Source of the DNA: Microvirga ossetica
Lineage (GTDB): Bacteria; Pseudomonadota; Alphaproteobacteria; Rhizobiales; Beijerinckiaceae
Direction: 5' to 3'
Assembly (NCBI RefSeq): GCF_002741015.1
Contig: NZ_CP016616.1
Coordinates: 107,501-171,500, forward strand
DNA length: 64,000 nt
Shown piece after piece: positions 45,502 through 54,583 of the stretch. Both the position numbers and the translations under genes were made by a program. Position 1 is the first letter of the stretch, and the number at the start of each line of letters is the position of its first letter. A model generated the notes under the pieces. The model was not told the DNA's origin. It searched no databases and worked only from the letters and a program-made list of their open reading frames with translations.

Positions 45502-46826
45502 TTCCGTGGACTCGCGTCGATGGATGAACCAATCAAGGATAGAAGCGCATCGGCATTTCTGTCCTGGTCGAACTCGTTCACGACAAGCTCTCTTCCTCGT
45601 GAAGCCCGCCGCAACGCCTCTTCCGGATCGCTCCGAACCTCCTCGAGTGCTCGAGACAGGCCTTTCGTATCATCAACCTCGAAGAGCCAGCCAGTAAAAC
45701 CGTGAATGATGATCTCAGGTATGCCCGTTAAACGGGTTGCGATGACTGGCCTCTGATGAGCGAGAGCCTCTACGATGACCGTGGGAAGACCCTCTGTTTG
45801 ATTTCTCGGCCCGATCCGGCTTGGAACAACCATGACGCTGGCATGCGCCATGGCCTGCGCAACGCGCTCGTTGGGCTGGGCGCCGTGAAACGTCACTCGA
45901 TCCGAGAGCCCCAAGTCTACCGAAAGCGCCTCCAGCCGTTGACGCTCCGGACCGCCTCCCACGATGTCCAAGTGCCAATCTCCCAGATTGGCCTGCGCCA
46001 CCGCTTGAAGCAGAACATCGATTCCCTTCCGGGCCTCCAGAGAGCCAACATAAAGCACTTGCATCCTTTCGGACTGAAATGGCGCCGGCGGAGCTAAATT
46101 TTCGAGAAATGCTCCGACATGAATGACGACTGGCGGCTTCGGGACAAGGTCCGGAACATGGCGAAGGATGTAATTGCGATTGTACTCACTGATTGTGCGC
46201 ACGAAATCAGCCTCGGGAAGCTTGGTGCTGAGAAGCGCCTGCGTCTCAAAAATATCGTGTGCATGGCAGCTAACGCTGAATGGAACGTCTGCAACCCGAC
46301 GTACGATCCATGCGCATGTCGCAGGGTGTCCGGCATAGGCCGCATGGACATGGTCGCCTTCCCATTCGAGAATATCCTCTGAAATGCGAAGCGACTTGGG
46401 TAGAATGAACAGCGACTTCAGCAGCATCACAGGATCTCGCCAGCATCCCATGACGATGTCGCGCAGCACCCGTCCCAGTGCTCTGGGTCGCTTCAACAAG
46501 GTGCGGAAACAAGCTGCAATCACATCCGTTGAAGCAAAGTACGCAAAATCTCTCGACCAGCCGACGGCTTGCTGCGCGAAATCATGGACCACCTCGCGCC
46601 GGTTATAATGAGTAAGATGATAGATCCGGATGTTGTAACCTCTTTTCGAGAACGCAATCACGTCCCTCATAATGAAGGTTTCAGTGGTCTTCGGAAATTC
46701 AGTGACGATAACAGCCAAGCGCCGGGTCTCGGGCTCGATATCCTGCCACTCAGAGACCCTGTGGGAAGCATCCATTTTTTCGATGGGCTGGCTAATCAAT
46801 GCACGTCTTCCTCTGTTCTCGAGCAA
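45498..46826 (-). CDS. glycosyltransferase family 4 (1 of 3)
   Basis: A 442-residue GT4 enzyme: LAVIVTEFPKTTETFIMRDVIAF at the N-terminus, then MQVLYVGSLEARKGIDVLLQAVAQ, WHLDIVGGGPERQRLEAL, VTFHGAQPNERVAQAMAHASVMVVPS and GLPTVIVEALAHQRPVIATRL in the donor domain. The N-terminus resembles EPS enzymes of the colanic-acid type (FPKTTETF). It leads the three-gene run. The upstream gap of 465 bp contains several hairpins and separates it from the Wzy-Wzz gene. Confidence 0.92.
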   Translation of the reverse strand: MLENRGRRALISQPIEKMDASHRVSEWQDIEPETRRLAVIVTEFPKTTETFIMRDVIAFSKRGYNIRIYHLTHYNRREVVHDFAQQAVGWSRDFAYFASTDVIAACFRTLLKRPRALGRVLRDIVMGCWRDPVMLLKSLFILPKSLRISEDILEWEGDHVHAAYAGHPATCAWIVRRVADVPFSVSCHAHDIFETQALLSTKLPEADFVRTISEYNRNYILRHVPDLVPKPPVVIHVGAFLENLAPPAPFQSERMQVLYVGSLEARKGIDVLLQAVAQANLGDWHLDIVGGGPERQRLEALSVDLGLSDRVTFHGAQPNERVAQAMAHASVMVVPSRIGPRNQTEGLPTVIVEALAHQRPVIATRLTGIPEIIIHGFTGWLFEVDDTKGLSRALEEVRSDPEEALRRASRGRELVVNEFDQDRNADALLSLIGSSIDASPRK

Positions 46827-47238
46827 TTCAAAATTAGACCGGTCAAATATCTTGTGCGATTGAGTTATCCAAAGTCAGTCTTAAGCGAACATGTGACACA
46901 TTACTTATTGCTCGACCATTTAACATAGCATCACATACAAGGGGCTTCTAATCAGCCTGAAGGGGTATGGCTCCGCTCCCGCTGCAAAAGTGCGATCGTA
47001 ACGCCAGGTCTAGCCGCAACGCGTTCTTCTCTTAAGCAGATCGAAGTACGGCGTATGAACGCTTTCGTCTCGAGCGGGTGATGCCTGTAGCGAGGATAGA
47101 CCCCGTGGAACGGGCTCGCCGAGGCTGCCTGGCCTGCCGCACGAGGCCAGGCAAGCTCCGCTCGATAATACCGAGCGGGGCCATTGGTGGTGCAGACACT
47201 TCGCACCAGATTCTCACACCCGAGCAGGGTGATCGGGA
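46827..47238. other. spacer with two stem-loops
   Basis: No coding evidence. Stem-loops include GCCTGGCCT with AGGCCAGGC (near 47127-47153) and CCGCTCG with CGAGCGG (near 47158-47178). Together with the hairpin at 47239 this is a structured stretch downstream of the Wzy-Wzz gene and upstream of the glycosyltransferase trio. A small RNA or an attenuator is possible; the trio's promoter should also lie here. Confidence 0.4.
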
Positions 47239-47287
47239 AGGCGAATTGACCTCGCATCCGTACCTTCGAAAAGAGGTCAATTCGCCT
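47239..47287 (-). terminator. 15-bp perfect inverted repeat after the Wzy-Wzz gene
   Basis: AGGCGAATTGACCTC (47239-47253) pairs perfectly with 47273-47287 across 19 nt. It begins five bases after the minus-strand stop codon, where a terminator is expected, but no T-tract follows. Confidence 0.6.
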
Positions 47288-47291
47288 ACGT

Positions 47292-49943
47292 TCACTGACC
47301 CGCCTGTGAGATACTCGAAGGATTGGAGTAAACCTTGACCCGCGGCTGCTCTACCTGTTCGGGCTGGGCATTCTCCTCCTTCCTGCGACCAATCGTTGCC
47401 GCTCCAACGAGAAAACCGATCACGAGGAAAAGTCCAATCGCGCCGCCCAGGATCATTCGCACGGTTCGAGACAATCCGGAGGGGCGAGCGCTGAACATCG
47501 CCGGCTCAACGATTTCGATCGTCGGTCCGAGTTCCCGAACATAGGCATTGTCAAGCCGCCAACGATTTTGTTCCTGCAGCATCCTTTCAAGATTCTCGGA
47601 GACGTTTTTGTAGCGCGCCTCGAGAAGTTTCGTCGCAGCTGTTAGAGCGTTCAGATCGAACAATGCTTCACGTGTGTCCTTGAGGTCTTTCTGAAGAACC
47701 GGAACGTCGGGCTGCCTCATCCCTTGCCGCTGCCGCTCCAAGGCGATGAGTCGATCCGAGAGAACCGAATGCTCGATCGACTCGTCGGGCACCCCTTGTT
47801 CGAGACGAAGGGACGTGATCTTTTCGGCGATGCTAGCCAGTTCAGATTGCGTTTTCTCAATCTCGCTGCTGTAAAACTTCGACGGATCTCTTTCGAACAA
47901 TTGCTGCCTTTTACGCAAGTATGACTCGACATGAGCGGTTATGATCCGCTCCGCCGTCTCCGGGTCGGCATCCTGGATTCCGACAGCGATCAGTGCCGCC
48001 CCTTCGACACGGCGTATGCGCAGTCTCTCGCCAAGATCCTTGGCTGCGGCAACAACTGGGTCGACCGCTCTCTTCGGAGATTCTGGGCTCGATCCAAAAT
48101 CGAGCATTGCACCGAGCGACAACACTCCCTTCACAAACCCCGACGCTCGGGATTGGACATCCGACAGAACTGTGTCGCGCTGGGGCGAAAGCTTATCCAA
48201 TCCGACGTCAGCGACCGTAGCTTCAATCACCTCACGGCTGCGAAGCAGATGCATCTCGGTAAATAAGGCGGCGTCCAATGATACCTGGACGTTTTCGCCC
48301 CAGTTCCGATGCTCCTCGCCCGGCCGCACCGGGAAGTATTCTCTTCCGAACCGATAGAGAAGAGTGCTCTCCGCCGTAGATTGCTGAGTCTGCACGAGCG
48401 GCACCAACATGAAAGCAATCGTAACGCCTATGATTAGAACCTTGCGTCGCCGAACAATGCCGAGCACGTCGGCGGTTAACAGCGCTCTCTGCATCATCTT
48501 CGAACTCCGTCGTTCCATAACACTCACCAAGCCTGGTCGTTGGGTTACAACTTTACTTACTTGCCATAGCGATAGAAGAAGCGCGACCTCGATCCAGAAG
48601 AAGCGCAGGAATGCACCATGGAGAAATATGGCCGTCGCTAGGTATCCTATAAAGCCGATACACAAACTCCCGGCGATCGCAGCATCCCGCTTTTCGCCCC
48701 TCGCATGAAGTAACTTGGCGCCGCGTATCGCTACCATCATAGAAACTATGATAAGGGTAGCTAACTTGATGAACCCAAGAATTCCCTCTTCCGATAAGGT
48801 CTCGAGAAAGAGACTATGCGCGTTTGGTGCAGCCCCAGGGTCGATGCCCGAGACAAGTGCATATTGACTGTAGTGACCGGAATACTGGCCCAATCCAATT
48901 CCGACGAGCGGATGATCGGCAAACATGCGCAGTGCTGTGTTCATCACGGCGATGCGACTGTTCAACGAGGGATCGCTTACAGCCTGCTCTCCGGTGATCA
49001 GAATGTGGGCCGCCTGAGCTATCAACGCTACGCGATCGATGAACGCGCTGGGAAGCGCGATTATTACCACCACAGCCAGCACACATGCTGCGCCGAGCAG
49101 CCGCCATCTTGACCGGAGCGTCAGCGTCGCCGCCACGATCATTACGGCAATCGCGAACAGAGCGCCGCGTGAAAACGTGAACAGGGATGCGGCCAAGATC
49201 GCCAGTGCACACACTCCATATGCGAGGCGAGCAACGACGCGTCGTTCGACGATCGCAAGGCAGACCGCAAGCGGCAACGTCATGACCAGAACCTGGCCGT
49301 AGTAATTCGGATCCGGTAAGGGTCCGGAAAGCCTCCATCTCTGAACTTCTCCGGCGATTTGCTTTATCGATGCCTGAGCGAGACCAAAAACATCGTTGCT
49401 GAAATCGCTGGCAAGATACTGCCTCACGCTCAGCAGAGCGATGATGCCCATGCACAATATCGTCGCGCGGACCGTCGCAATCAGCCGCTCCCGTGATGTG
49501 AGGGATGCTATGATGACCGCAGCTGTTGCCAGATCCTTTGTCTGCTCGATCAGTCTCTCGAGCGTCGGCTCGATGCTCTCCACATGAACGAGGGACAATA
49601 AAGAGACGCCATAAGCGCAGATCAGCAAAGGTGCAAACAGCCAAGCCGGCGCTAGATCTTCCTTCCCGGCGACCCACCGAACGAATAGGATCAGTGCGAG
49701 AACAAGGGTTAAAGGGGCCTGGATTCCAGGTAGACCATGCATGTTTGATGCAACACCAAACAGGTTCGTAACGGTCCCTGCTACGAGCACGGCGACGCCA
49801 TACTGAGGCCGGCGAAAGAATACCCAGGCGGTGAGGACAAGGGCCATTGCCAGCAGGATCGCAACCGGGCCCAGCGTGCCGGCTGCGACGAATGCCGCAA
49901 GCAGAACAGTTCCAATCAACCTATGAGACAGCGTCAGCTTCAT
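47292..49943 (-). CDS. O-antigen polymerase-like / chain-length determinant fusion (Wzy-Wzz)
   Basis: I start at ATG 49943 (MKLTLSHRLIG), 23 bp after the flippase stop; an in-frame start 42 codons upstream would overlap that gene. The 883-residue protein has an N-terminal polytopic part with the Wzy/ligase region (WRLSGPLPDPNYYGQVLVMTLPLAV, LFTFSRGALFAIAVM, HPLVGIGLGQYSGHYSQYAL, NAHSLFLETLSEEGILGF). From about residue 490 comes a Wzz/GumC-like part: membrane segment (VLIIGVTIAFMLVPLV), a periplasmic domain with coiled coils (SSEIEKTQSELASIAEKI) and a closing segment (MILGGAIGLFLVIGFLVGAA). There is no tyrosine kinase domain. It would polymerise EPS repeats and set chain length in one polypeptide. 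Confidence 0.88.
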   Translation of the reverse strand: MKLTLSHRLIGTVLLAAFVAAGTLGPVAILLAMALVLTAWVFFRRPQYGVAVLVAGTVTNLFGVASNMHGLPGIQAPLTLVLALILFVRWVAGKEDLAPAWLFAPLLICAYGVSLLSLVHVESIEPTLERLIEQTKDLATAAVIIASLTSRERLIATVRATILCMGIIALLSVRQYLASDFSNDVFGLAQASIKQIAGEVQRWRLSGPLPDPNYYGQVLVMTLPLAVCLAIVERRVVARLAYGVCALAILAASLFTFSRGALFAIAVMIVAATLTLRSRWRLLGAACVLAVVVIIALPSAFIDRVALIAQAAHILITGEQAVSDPSLNSRIAVMNTALRMFADHPLVGIGLGQYSGHYSQYALVSGIDPGAAPNAHSLFLETLSEEGILGFIKLATLIIVSMMVAIRGAKLLHARGEKRDAAIAGSLCIGFIGYLATAIFLHGAFLRFFWIEVALLLSLWQVSKVVTQRPGLVSVMERRSSKMMQRALLTADVLGIVRRRKVLIIGVTIAFMLVPLVQTQQSTAESTLLYRFGREYFPVRPGEEHRNWGENVQVSLDAALFTEMHLLRSREVIEATVADVGLDKLSPQRDTVLSDVQSRASGFVKGVLSLGAMLDFGSSPESPKRAVDPVVAAAKDLGERLRIRRVEGAALIAVGIQDADPETAERIITAHVESYLRKRQQLFERDPSKFYSSEIEKTQSELASIAEKITSLRLEQGVPDESIEHSVLSDRLIALERQRQGMRQPDVPVLQKDLKDTREALFDLNALTAATKLLEARYKNVSENLERMLQEQNRWRLDNAYVRELGPTIEIVEPAMFSARPSGLSRTVRMILGGAIGLFLVIGFLVGAATIGRRKEENAQPEQVEQPRVKVYSNPSSISQAGQ

Positions 49944-49966
49944 AAGGCCCGCCCCTATCGTCACGG

Positions 49967-51433
49967 TTATGGTGACAGCAGCGGCTGCCGCTTCAATCGC
50001 GTGAATGCAGCCACTGCGAACAGGAGAGATGGAGCAGTTATCGAGAGCACAATCACATAGCTTATGCACCCAACAGCGATCAAAGCGATCAATCGAGGAA
50101 GGGCCCCCTCAATGTGGACGAACTTGTCGACCCCAATCGTTGCACCTGCCATAACCAAGGTGGATAGGAGCGGCCACCGCAGAGCTCGAAGAAAGATCTT
50201 TGGGCCGATGCCGACAAGCCGATCGGCGATCACGAGGCGCACGATCGAGAATCCGGCCATGAGCCCGATTTGGCCGACGGCAAATCCTATGATGCCCCAG
50301 CGGGTCGAAACTACGGCGACGGCTGGGGCGCACATCAATGCAAGGACGTTTGTCCATGTCAGCACCCATGGCCGCCCGGTAGCCTTGAAAAGATCGCCGA
50401 GATTGAAAGCCACCGAATGCACCATTGCGTAGATAGCGAGAACCTGGACGACAGGGATGACCTGGCTCCACTTCTCGCCATAGAGAACCTGCACAAGAGG
50501 CTCGGCGACGATCGCCAAGCCGGCTGCCGCAGGTAGCGTCAAGGCAGCGATGGCGGTCAAGCTATCCTCATAGGAACGGCGCAGGGCTGGCAGATCCGCT
50601 TGGATGGCGCCGTAGGCTGGAAACAGAGCCTGACTTGCTGCCCAGGAAATTCCCAAGATGATCTGATCCGTCAGGGAAAACGCCAAGACATAGATGCCTA
50701 GCGTAGCCACATCGAGGAAATGGCCGACAAGCATGTAATCGGCGTTTTTGCTCAGCACGCTGAGAATCGTGACGAGCGTCATCTGGATTCCGAACGGCAG
50801 AATGCTCGAGACGGTCTCACGATCCAGCGACAGACGCGGGGACCATCCCGACAGCCACCAGAGTGCCACGAGGCCAATGACCATTCCGGCAATATGACCA
50901 TAGACCAGGCTCCAGGCGCCGAAGCCCGACAGTGCAAGGGCTACTCCCACGACGGTTTTGGTGAAGGCTTTGAGGATTTCCGGGATGACTCTCTTACGAA
51001 AGGCGAGGTCTCGCTGCAGGATCCCCACGAAGACCGAGGATGGTCCCGATAGGATGAGGCACACGGACAAAGCCCGTATGATGTCGACCGATCGATGATC
51101 GAAGAACATTTCGGCGACGAGCGGAGCCGCAAAAAAAGCCGCGCCTCCAATCAGAACTGCGCCGATGATACTGATTGTCATGGCGACTGCAGCCGTCTTC
51201 TCAGGATCTTGGCGGCGCCACACGACCGCAGCCCCCACACCGCCCTCCGAGACCGCCTCGAGAAGGGCGAGAACAGCAAGGCCCGCGGCTACCAAGCCGA
51301 AGTCGTCCGTCCCCAAGATGCGCGCGAGAACCGCAATGTTGATCAGGGTAATTAATCTTGTGCTCACAAACGCGAGATGCGTCCAAACCGCACCTGCAGC
51401 AACTTTTCGGTTCAACTCCTGCCGAGAAAACAT
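49967..51433 (-). CDS. polysaccharide flippase (Wzx, PST family)
   Basis: A 488-residue protein with about 12-14 membrane segments and the typical PST start (VAAGAVWTHLAFVSTRLITLINIAVLARILGTDDFGLVAAGL). Charged inner loops and PAAAGLAIVAEPLVQVLYGEKW agree with lipopolysaccharide-type flippases. It would move undecaprenyl-linked repeat units to the periplasmic face, directly ahead of the Wzy-Wzz fusion encoded next, with which it probably shares a transcript. Confidence 0.92.
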   Translation of the reverse strand: MFSRQELNRKVAAGAVWTHLAFVSTRLITLINIAVLARILGTDDFGLVAAGLAVLALLEAVSEGGVGAAVVWRRQDPEKTAAVAMTISIIGAVLIGGAAFFAAPLVAEMFFDHRSVDIIRALSVCLILSGPSSVFVGILQRDLAFRKRVIPEILKAFTKTVVGVALALSGFGAWSLVYGHIAGMVIGLVALWWLSGWSPRLSLDRETVSSILPFGIQMTLVTILSVLSKNADYMLVGHFLDVATLGIYVLAFSLTDQIILGISWAASQALFPAYGAIQADLPALRRSYEDSLTAIAALTLPAAAGLAIVAEPLVQVLYGEKWSQVIPVVQVLAIYAMVHSVAFNLGDLFKATGRPWVLTWTNVLALMCAPAVAVVSTRWGIIGFAVGQIGLMAGFSIVRLVIADRLVGIGPKIFLRALRWPLLSTLVMAGATIGVDKFVHIEGALPRLIALIAVGCISYVIVLSITAPSLLFAVAAFTRLKRQPLLSP

Positions 51434-52019
51434 CGATGCGTTACCACAACTCGGGCATCTGGAACGTAGTCATGGAGATTCTTTGCATCGTCACTCCTAA
51501 TGGCTTTTGGAATTCAGAAAACGTCCCCTGCCCTAATATAGTAGTTCTTGAGCAGCGGGTTGCCGTCACAACTCTTGAGTTACACAGTCCCAATTTACCT
51601 CGACCCCACCTCGGCCCGCATTGATCTTCCGAGTTATCTCCCTGCTACTTATTTCCCCTGCGTTCATTTGGGCTTGGAATGCCTCCAAAAGTTGCAGTAT
51701 TGGCATCCAGATGGCTGGCATTTTGGCACTTATGGCGGAGACGGGAGCCAGAATTCCTATTCATCTAAGGCATGATTTGTGCCGTTGCCTGATGCATAGG
51801 ACCCGCGGCCCAGGCTTTCGCTAAGACCAACCGGATTCTCTCATGCGCGAGGTCCATCCGCGTCGGCTCCGTGAACGACAAAGGACGCCGGCATCTCAGT
51901 CTCCCTCGATCCTGCAGCTCACCCTGGACTTCCGTCAGCGGAAGGGAGCGACCGATCACTGTCTACAGCCCGTTAGAGAAGAGAGGATCGGCCAAGCTGA
52001 ACGATCGAAAGCTGGGCAA
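51434..52019. other. 586-bp spacer, no gene seen
   Basis: Open frames here show no family motif or ribosome binding site. It lies downstream of the Sec-type beta-helix gene and upstream of the flippase on the minus strand, so promoter elements of the flippase/Wzy-Wzz unit may be present; none is clear by eye. Confidence 0.4.
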
Positions 52020-53036
52020 TCAGTGTTGCTTGTTCGGCTGCCAAAGCGGCTCGGGATTGTCGGTAACCGTATTGGGGTTGATCTCACTGTTGATCAATCC
52101 GGATGCCCGCTGATAGTCACCATAGGTCACTCTGCCGACGCCTGCCAGTGTATTCCGAGTTACGTTAATATCTCTCGATGGCAACTCTAACTCTGTGTAC
52201 TCGTTCGCAATCATGATGCCGAGCGCAGGTTTGCCATAGCGATAAAAATCCTTCGCATATGTATGATAGACTTTGTTCTCTTGGACGACAGTGGATGGTG
52301 CATTGTCGAGATAGATGTTGACGCTGAAATTATCGAAAACATCATTACCCAAGATACTTACGCTCTCGGTAGAGAGCGTCCCAATGCCCTCGCCGTAGTT
52401 GCGATATACTCGATTGCCGACTACAGTGCTTCTGTCAGACGCCCGCAGGCTGATGCCTTGCGGCCAACCGCTTTCGGCCGCACGCGAGCTGTTTTCCAGA
52501 CAGTTGTTCCACACCTCATTACGTTCGATAACATTCGCGTAGGACTGCCCAGTCTCAGTATGACCGACCCAGATCCCGGCCTTCTGGCTCCCGTGAATTT
52601 TGTTATTCGCGATCCCGACATGGTGAACTCCCCACGCGGCGATGCCTCCGCGCGTGGAGTTGCGGATTGTAAACCCTCGGAAACTCACATAGCTCGCATT
52701 GATCTGCACCAGGTTGGTATCGGGTGGCGAGCTCGATCCATCGATGATGACCTGCTCGCCTGGCGCCGGCTCGAAGGTTACCGGAAGCTCGGCGGTTCCG
52801 CCGACGGGAATCACGACAACTTCATTGTACAGCCCGCCCGCGACCATGATCTTTGACCCCGGCTTCGCTTCTTGAGCAGCTTTGGAAATCGATCGAAACG
52901 GAAGGCTTATCGTTCCCGGGTTGGAGTCTTCACCTGTCCTCGAAACGTATAGAGTCGCCGCAACGCTCGGCACAGCTTGGAATATTATCGCCGCCAGGGC
53001 AAACGCAATGCGGGTTTTGCCGAACGTCATAGCCAT
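52020..53036 (-). CDS. Sec-exported right-handed beta-helix protein
   Basis: Start taken at ATG 53036 (MAMTFGKTRIAFALAAIIFQ) with GGAGACGGGAG upstream; 338 residues. A Sec signal (cleavage near SVAAT) leads to a parallel beta-helix (TLYVSRTGEDSNPGT, FRGFTIRNSTRGGIAAWGVH, RVYRNYGEGIGTLS, SVNIYLDNAPSTVVQEN). It aligns over its length with the helix part of the RTX protein at 38.5-40.3 kb, including the ending LAGVGxVxYGxxxxxSGLINSxINPNTV, but has no RTX domain. Such folds are found in polysaccharide lyases and epimerases, so a periplasmic role in EPS trimming or modification is likely; catalytic residues were not identified. Confidence 0.85.
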   Translation of the reverse strand: MAMTFGKTRIAFALAAIIFQAVPSVAATLYVSRTGEDSNPGTISLPFRSISKAAQEAKPGSKIMVAGGLYNEVVVIPVGGTAELPVTFEPAPGEQVIIDGSSSPPDTNLVQINASYVSFRGFTIRNSTRGGIAAWGVHHVGIANNKIHGSQKAGIWVGHTETGQSYANVIERNEVWNNCLENSSRAAESGWPQGISLRASDRSTVVGNRVYRNYGEGIGTLSTESVSILGNDVFDNFSVNIYLDNAPSTVVQENKVYHTYAKDFYRYGKPALGIMIANEYTELELPSRDINVTRNTLAGVGRVTYGDYQRASGLINSEINPNTVTDNPEPLWQPNKQH

Positions 53037-53218
53037 TACTCCCGTCTCCAATGTATAGCATTTTTCCTGCATTCCGAGAATACGCTCGAGGCGATTGTGC
53101 ATGGTGAGAGCCGCAACTGGGGCACGATCAAAAGGCGATCGCGTGAGAGAGGAGCGCGGCTGCGGAGACAGCCCAATAACACCTGCTTAATCACCGAGAA
53201 CGCCGTATAAACGTGCAT

Positions 53219-54349
53219 TCATATGAATGTGCCGGTCGTGTTCAAATAATGCAGGCACGTCCTCATCATTTCGCAAGCTAAAATGGCATCCAGCCAGTAA
53301 ACCCTCAACCTGGAGCGTTGATTGAACGCTTGATAGAGTCGATGTGCAGGCGTCAAAGCGGACTTTAACATCGGACTTCCCCGTACAATCTGCCTGAGCT
53401 GCGACTTGAGGCGCCAGATAGTGGAATTCGTCACGACCGCACCTTCGATTAACGGGACCCTTCGGTTGGCAATCCGGAACTTGTAGTCGTTATCGCCCCT
53501 TCCGAAATCGATCATGTTAATTCCGAGCTTGGGAGCGCCTGCCATCATCTCCAGCAGCAAAAGCATCCCCGGAGAGTGGCGATGGAATTGAGGATCGTAG
53601 GTCGGAAACCAGTAATGCCAAACGTTGCCGGACCGCAGTCCGAAATGAGCCGCAATCGGCTGACCTCCGGCGCGCATCACCGAAAGCATTCCGGCGAACT
53701 CCGGCTTCTGGTGTGAAGCAATCACATCCATCAGCGACCGCGCCCAGGGCCTTGCAAAGAGGTCAGGCGTTCCGATGCGATCGTAATGCGCCGACTTCCA
53801 CTTGAGGCAAAATTCGAGCATGGACGGATCGGTCGTCTCCAATTCGACCTCGACTTGACCGACCTCGCGCTCGAGCCGGCGTCTTTTGCGTCGATGATCG
53901 GCATACAGGGCTGTAGAGCCGGGAGATTCCTCCTGATCCAGATCGACAACGGGGGACTCTGTGTCGATCGTGCGCCAAGGTGCGAACATCGCCTGCGATG
54001 CTGGCACATGGTCGAAATTCCAGCTTCGCAGTCCGCAGGCTCGCATAAGGGCCACGGGGTCGCAGCTGAAATCCGATGCTGCGATCAAACCATGATAATC
54101 GGAAACCGGGCCGCCGACCGGCTTTCCATGTCCTATTGAACTACGCTGAAATGGAAAGAAAGCAATTCCATTATCAATAATGGCGACGAATACATCATCC
54201 CGAACTTTTGCCACGGCCCGCGTGAATTCAGGCCGAAAAAACGGACTGAATAGTGCGGGATTTTTCTGTCGGATCTCCGTCCAGCGAGCGACCAAATCTT
54301 CCGAAAGCTCGTTTGCCGGAACAACAACTGCTCTCATCAACAGATCCAT
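53219..54349 (-). CDS. CelD/BcsL-type GNAT acyltransferase
   Basis: A 376-residue protein with the Acetyltransf_6 (BioF2/CelD-like) layout: an N-terminal half-domain (PFFRPEFTRAVAKVRDDVFVAII, RSSIGHGKPVGGPVSDYHGLI), a basic middle (LYADHRRKRRRLEREVG) and the second half (GQPIAAHFGLRSGNVWHYWFPTYDP, SPGMLLLLEMMAGAPKLGINMIDFGRGDNDYKFRI). Homologues are found in polysaccharide loci where they probably add acetyl or other acyl groups to sugars. It sits between a beta-helix protein and a polysaccharide deacetylase. Donor and acceptor unknown. Confidence 0.88.
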   Translation of the reverse strand: MDLLMRAVVVPANELSEDLVARWTEIRQKNPALFSPFFRPEFTRAVAKVRDDVFVAIIDNGIAFFPFQRSSIGHGKPVGGPVSDYHGLIAASDFSCDPVALMRACGLRSWNFDHVPASQAMFAPWRTIDTESPVVDLDQEESPGSTALYADHRRKRRRLEREVGQVEVELETTDPSMLEFCLKWKSAHYDRIGTPDLFARPWARSLMDVIASHQKPEFAGMLSVMRAGGQPIAAHFGLRSGNVWHYWFPTYDPQFHRHSPGMLLLLEMMAGAPKLGINMIDFGRGDNDYKFRIANRRVPLIEGAVVTNSTIWRLKSQLRQIVRGSPMLKSALTPAHRLYQAFNQRSRLRVYWLDAILACEMMRTCLHYLNTTGTFI

Positions 54350-54583
54350 CTCGAGTGAGACAAGGCCAAAGATTGTGCAACTCTAAGCCTACACCTGTTG
54401 AAGAAACAGAACGCAAAGGGGCTAGCGCCTTACCCAACAGTCTCAAGTCGGAGAGAATTCCGCTCTGAGCGGCGATTTGGCTCGCTGATGGGCAGACATT
54501 GGGGCGCTGCATGAAGCGCGGTCGGCCTCGGCGTGACGGGTAGGGCCGGTTCCAAAATATCCCGGACGGCTGCTACGGAAAAT

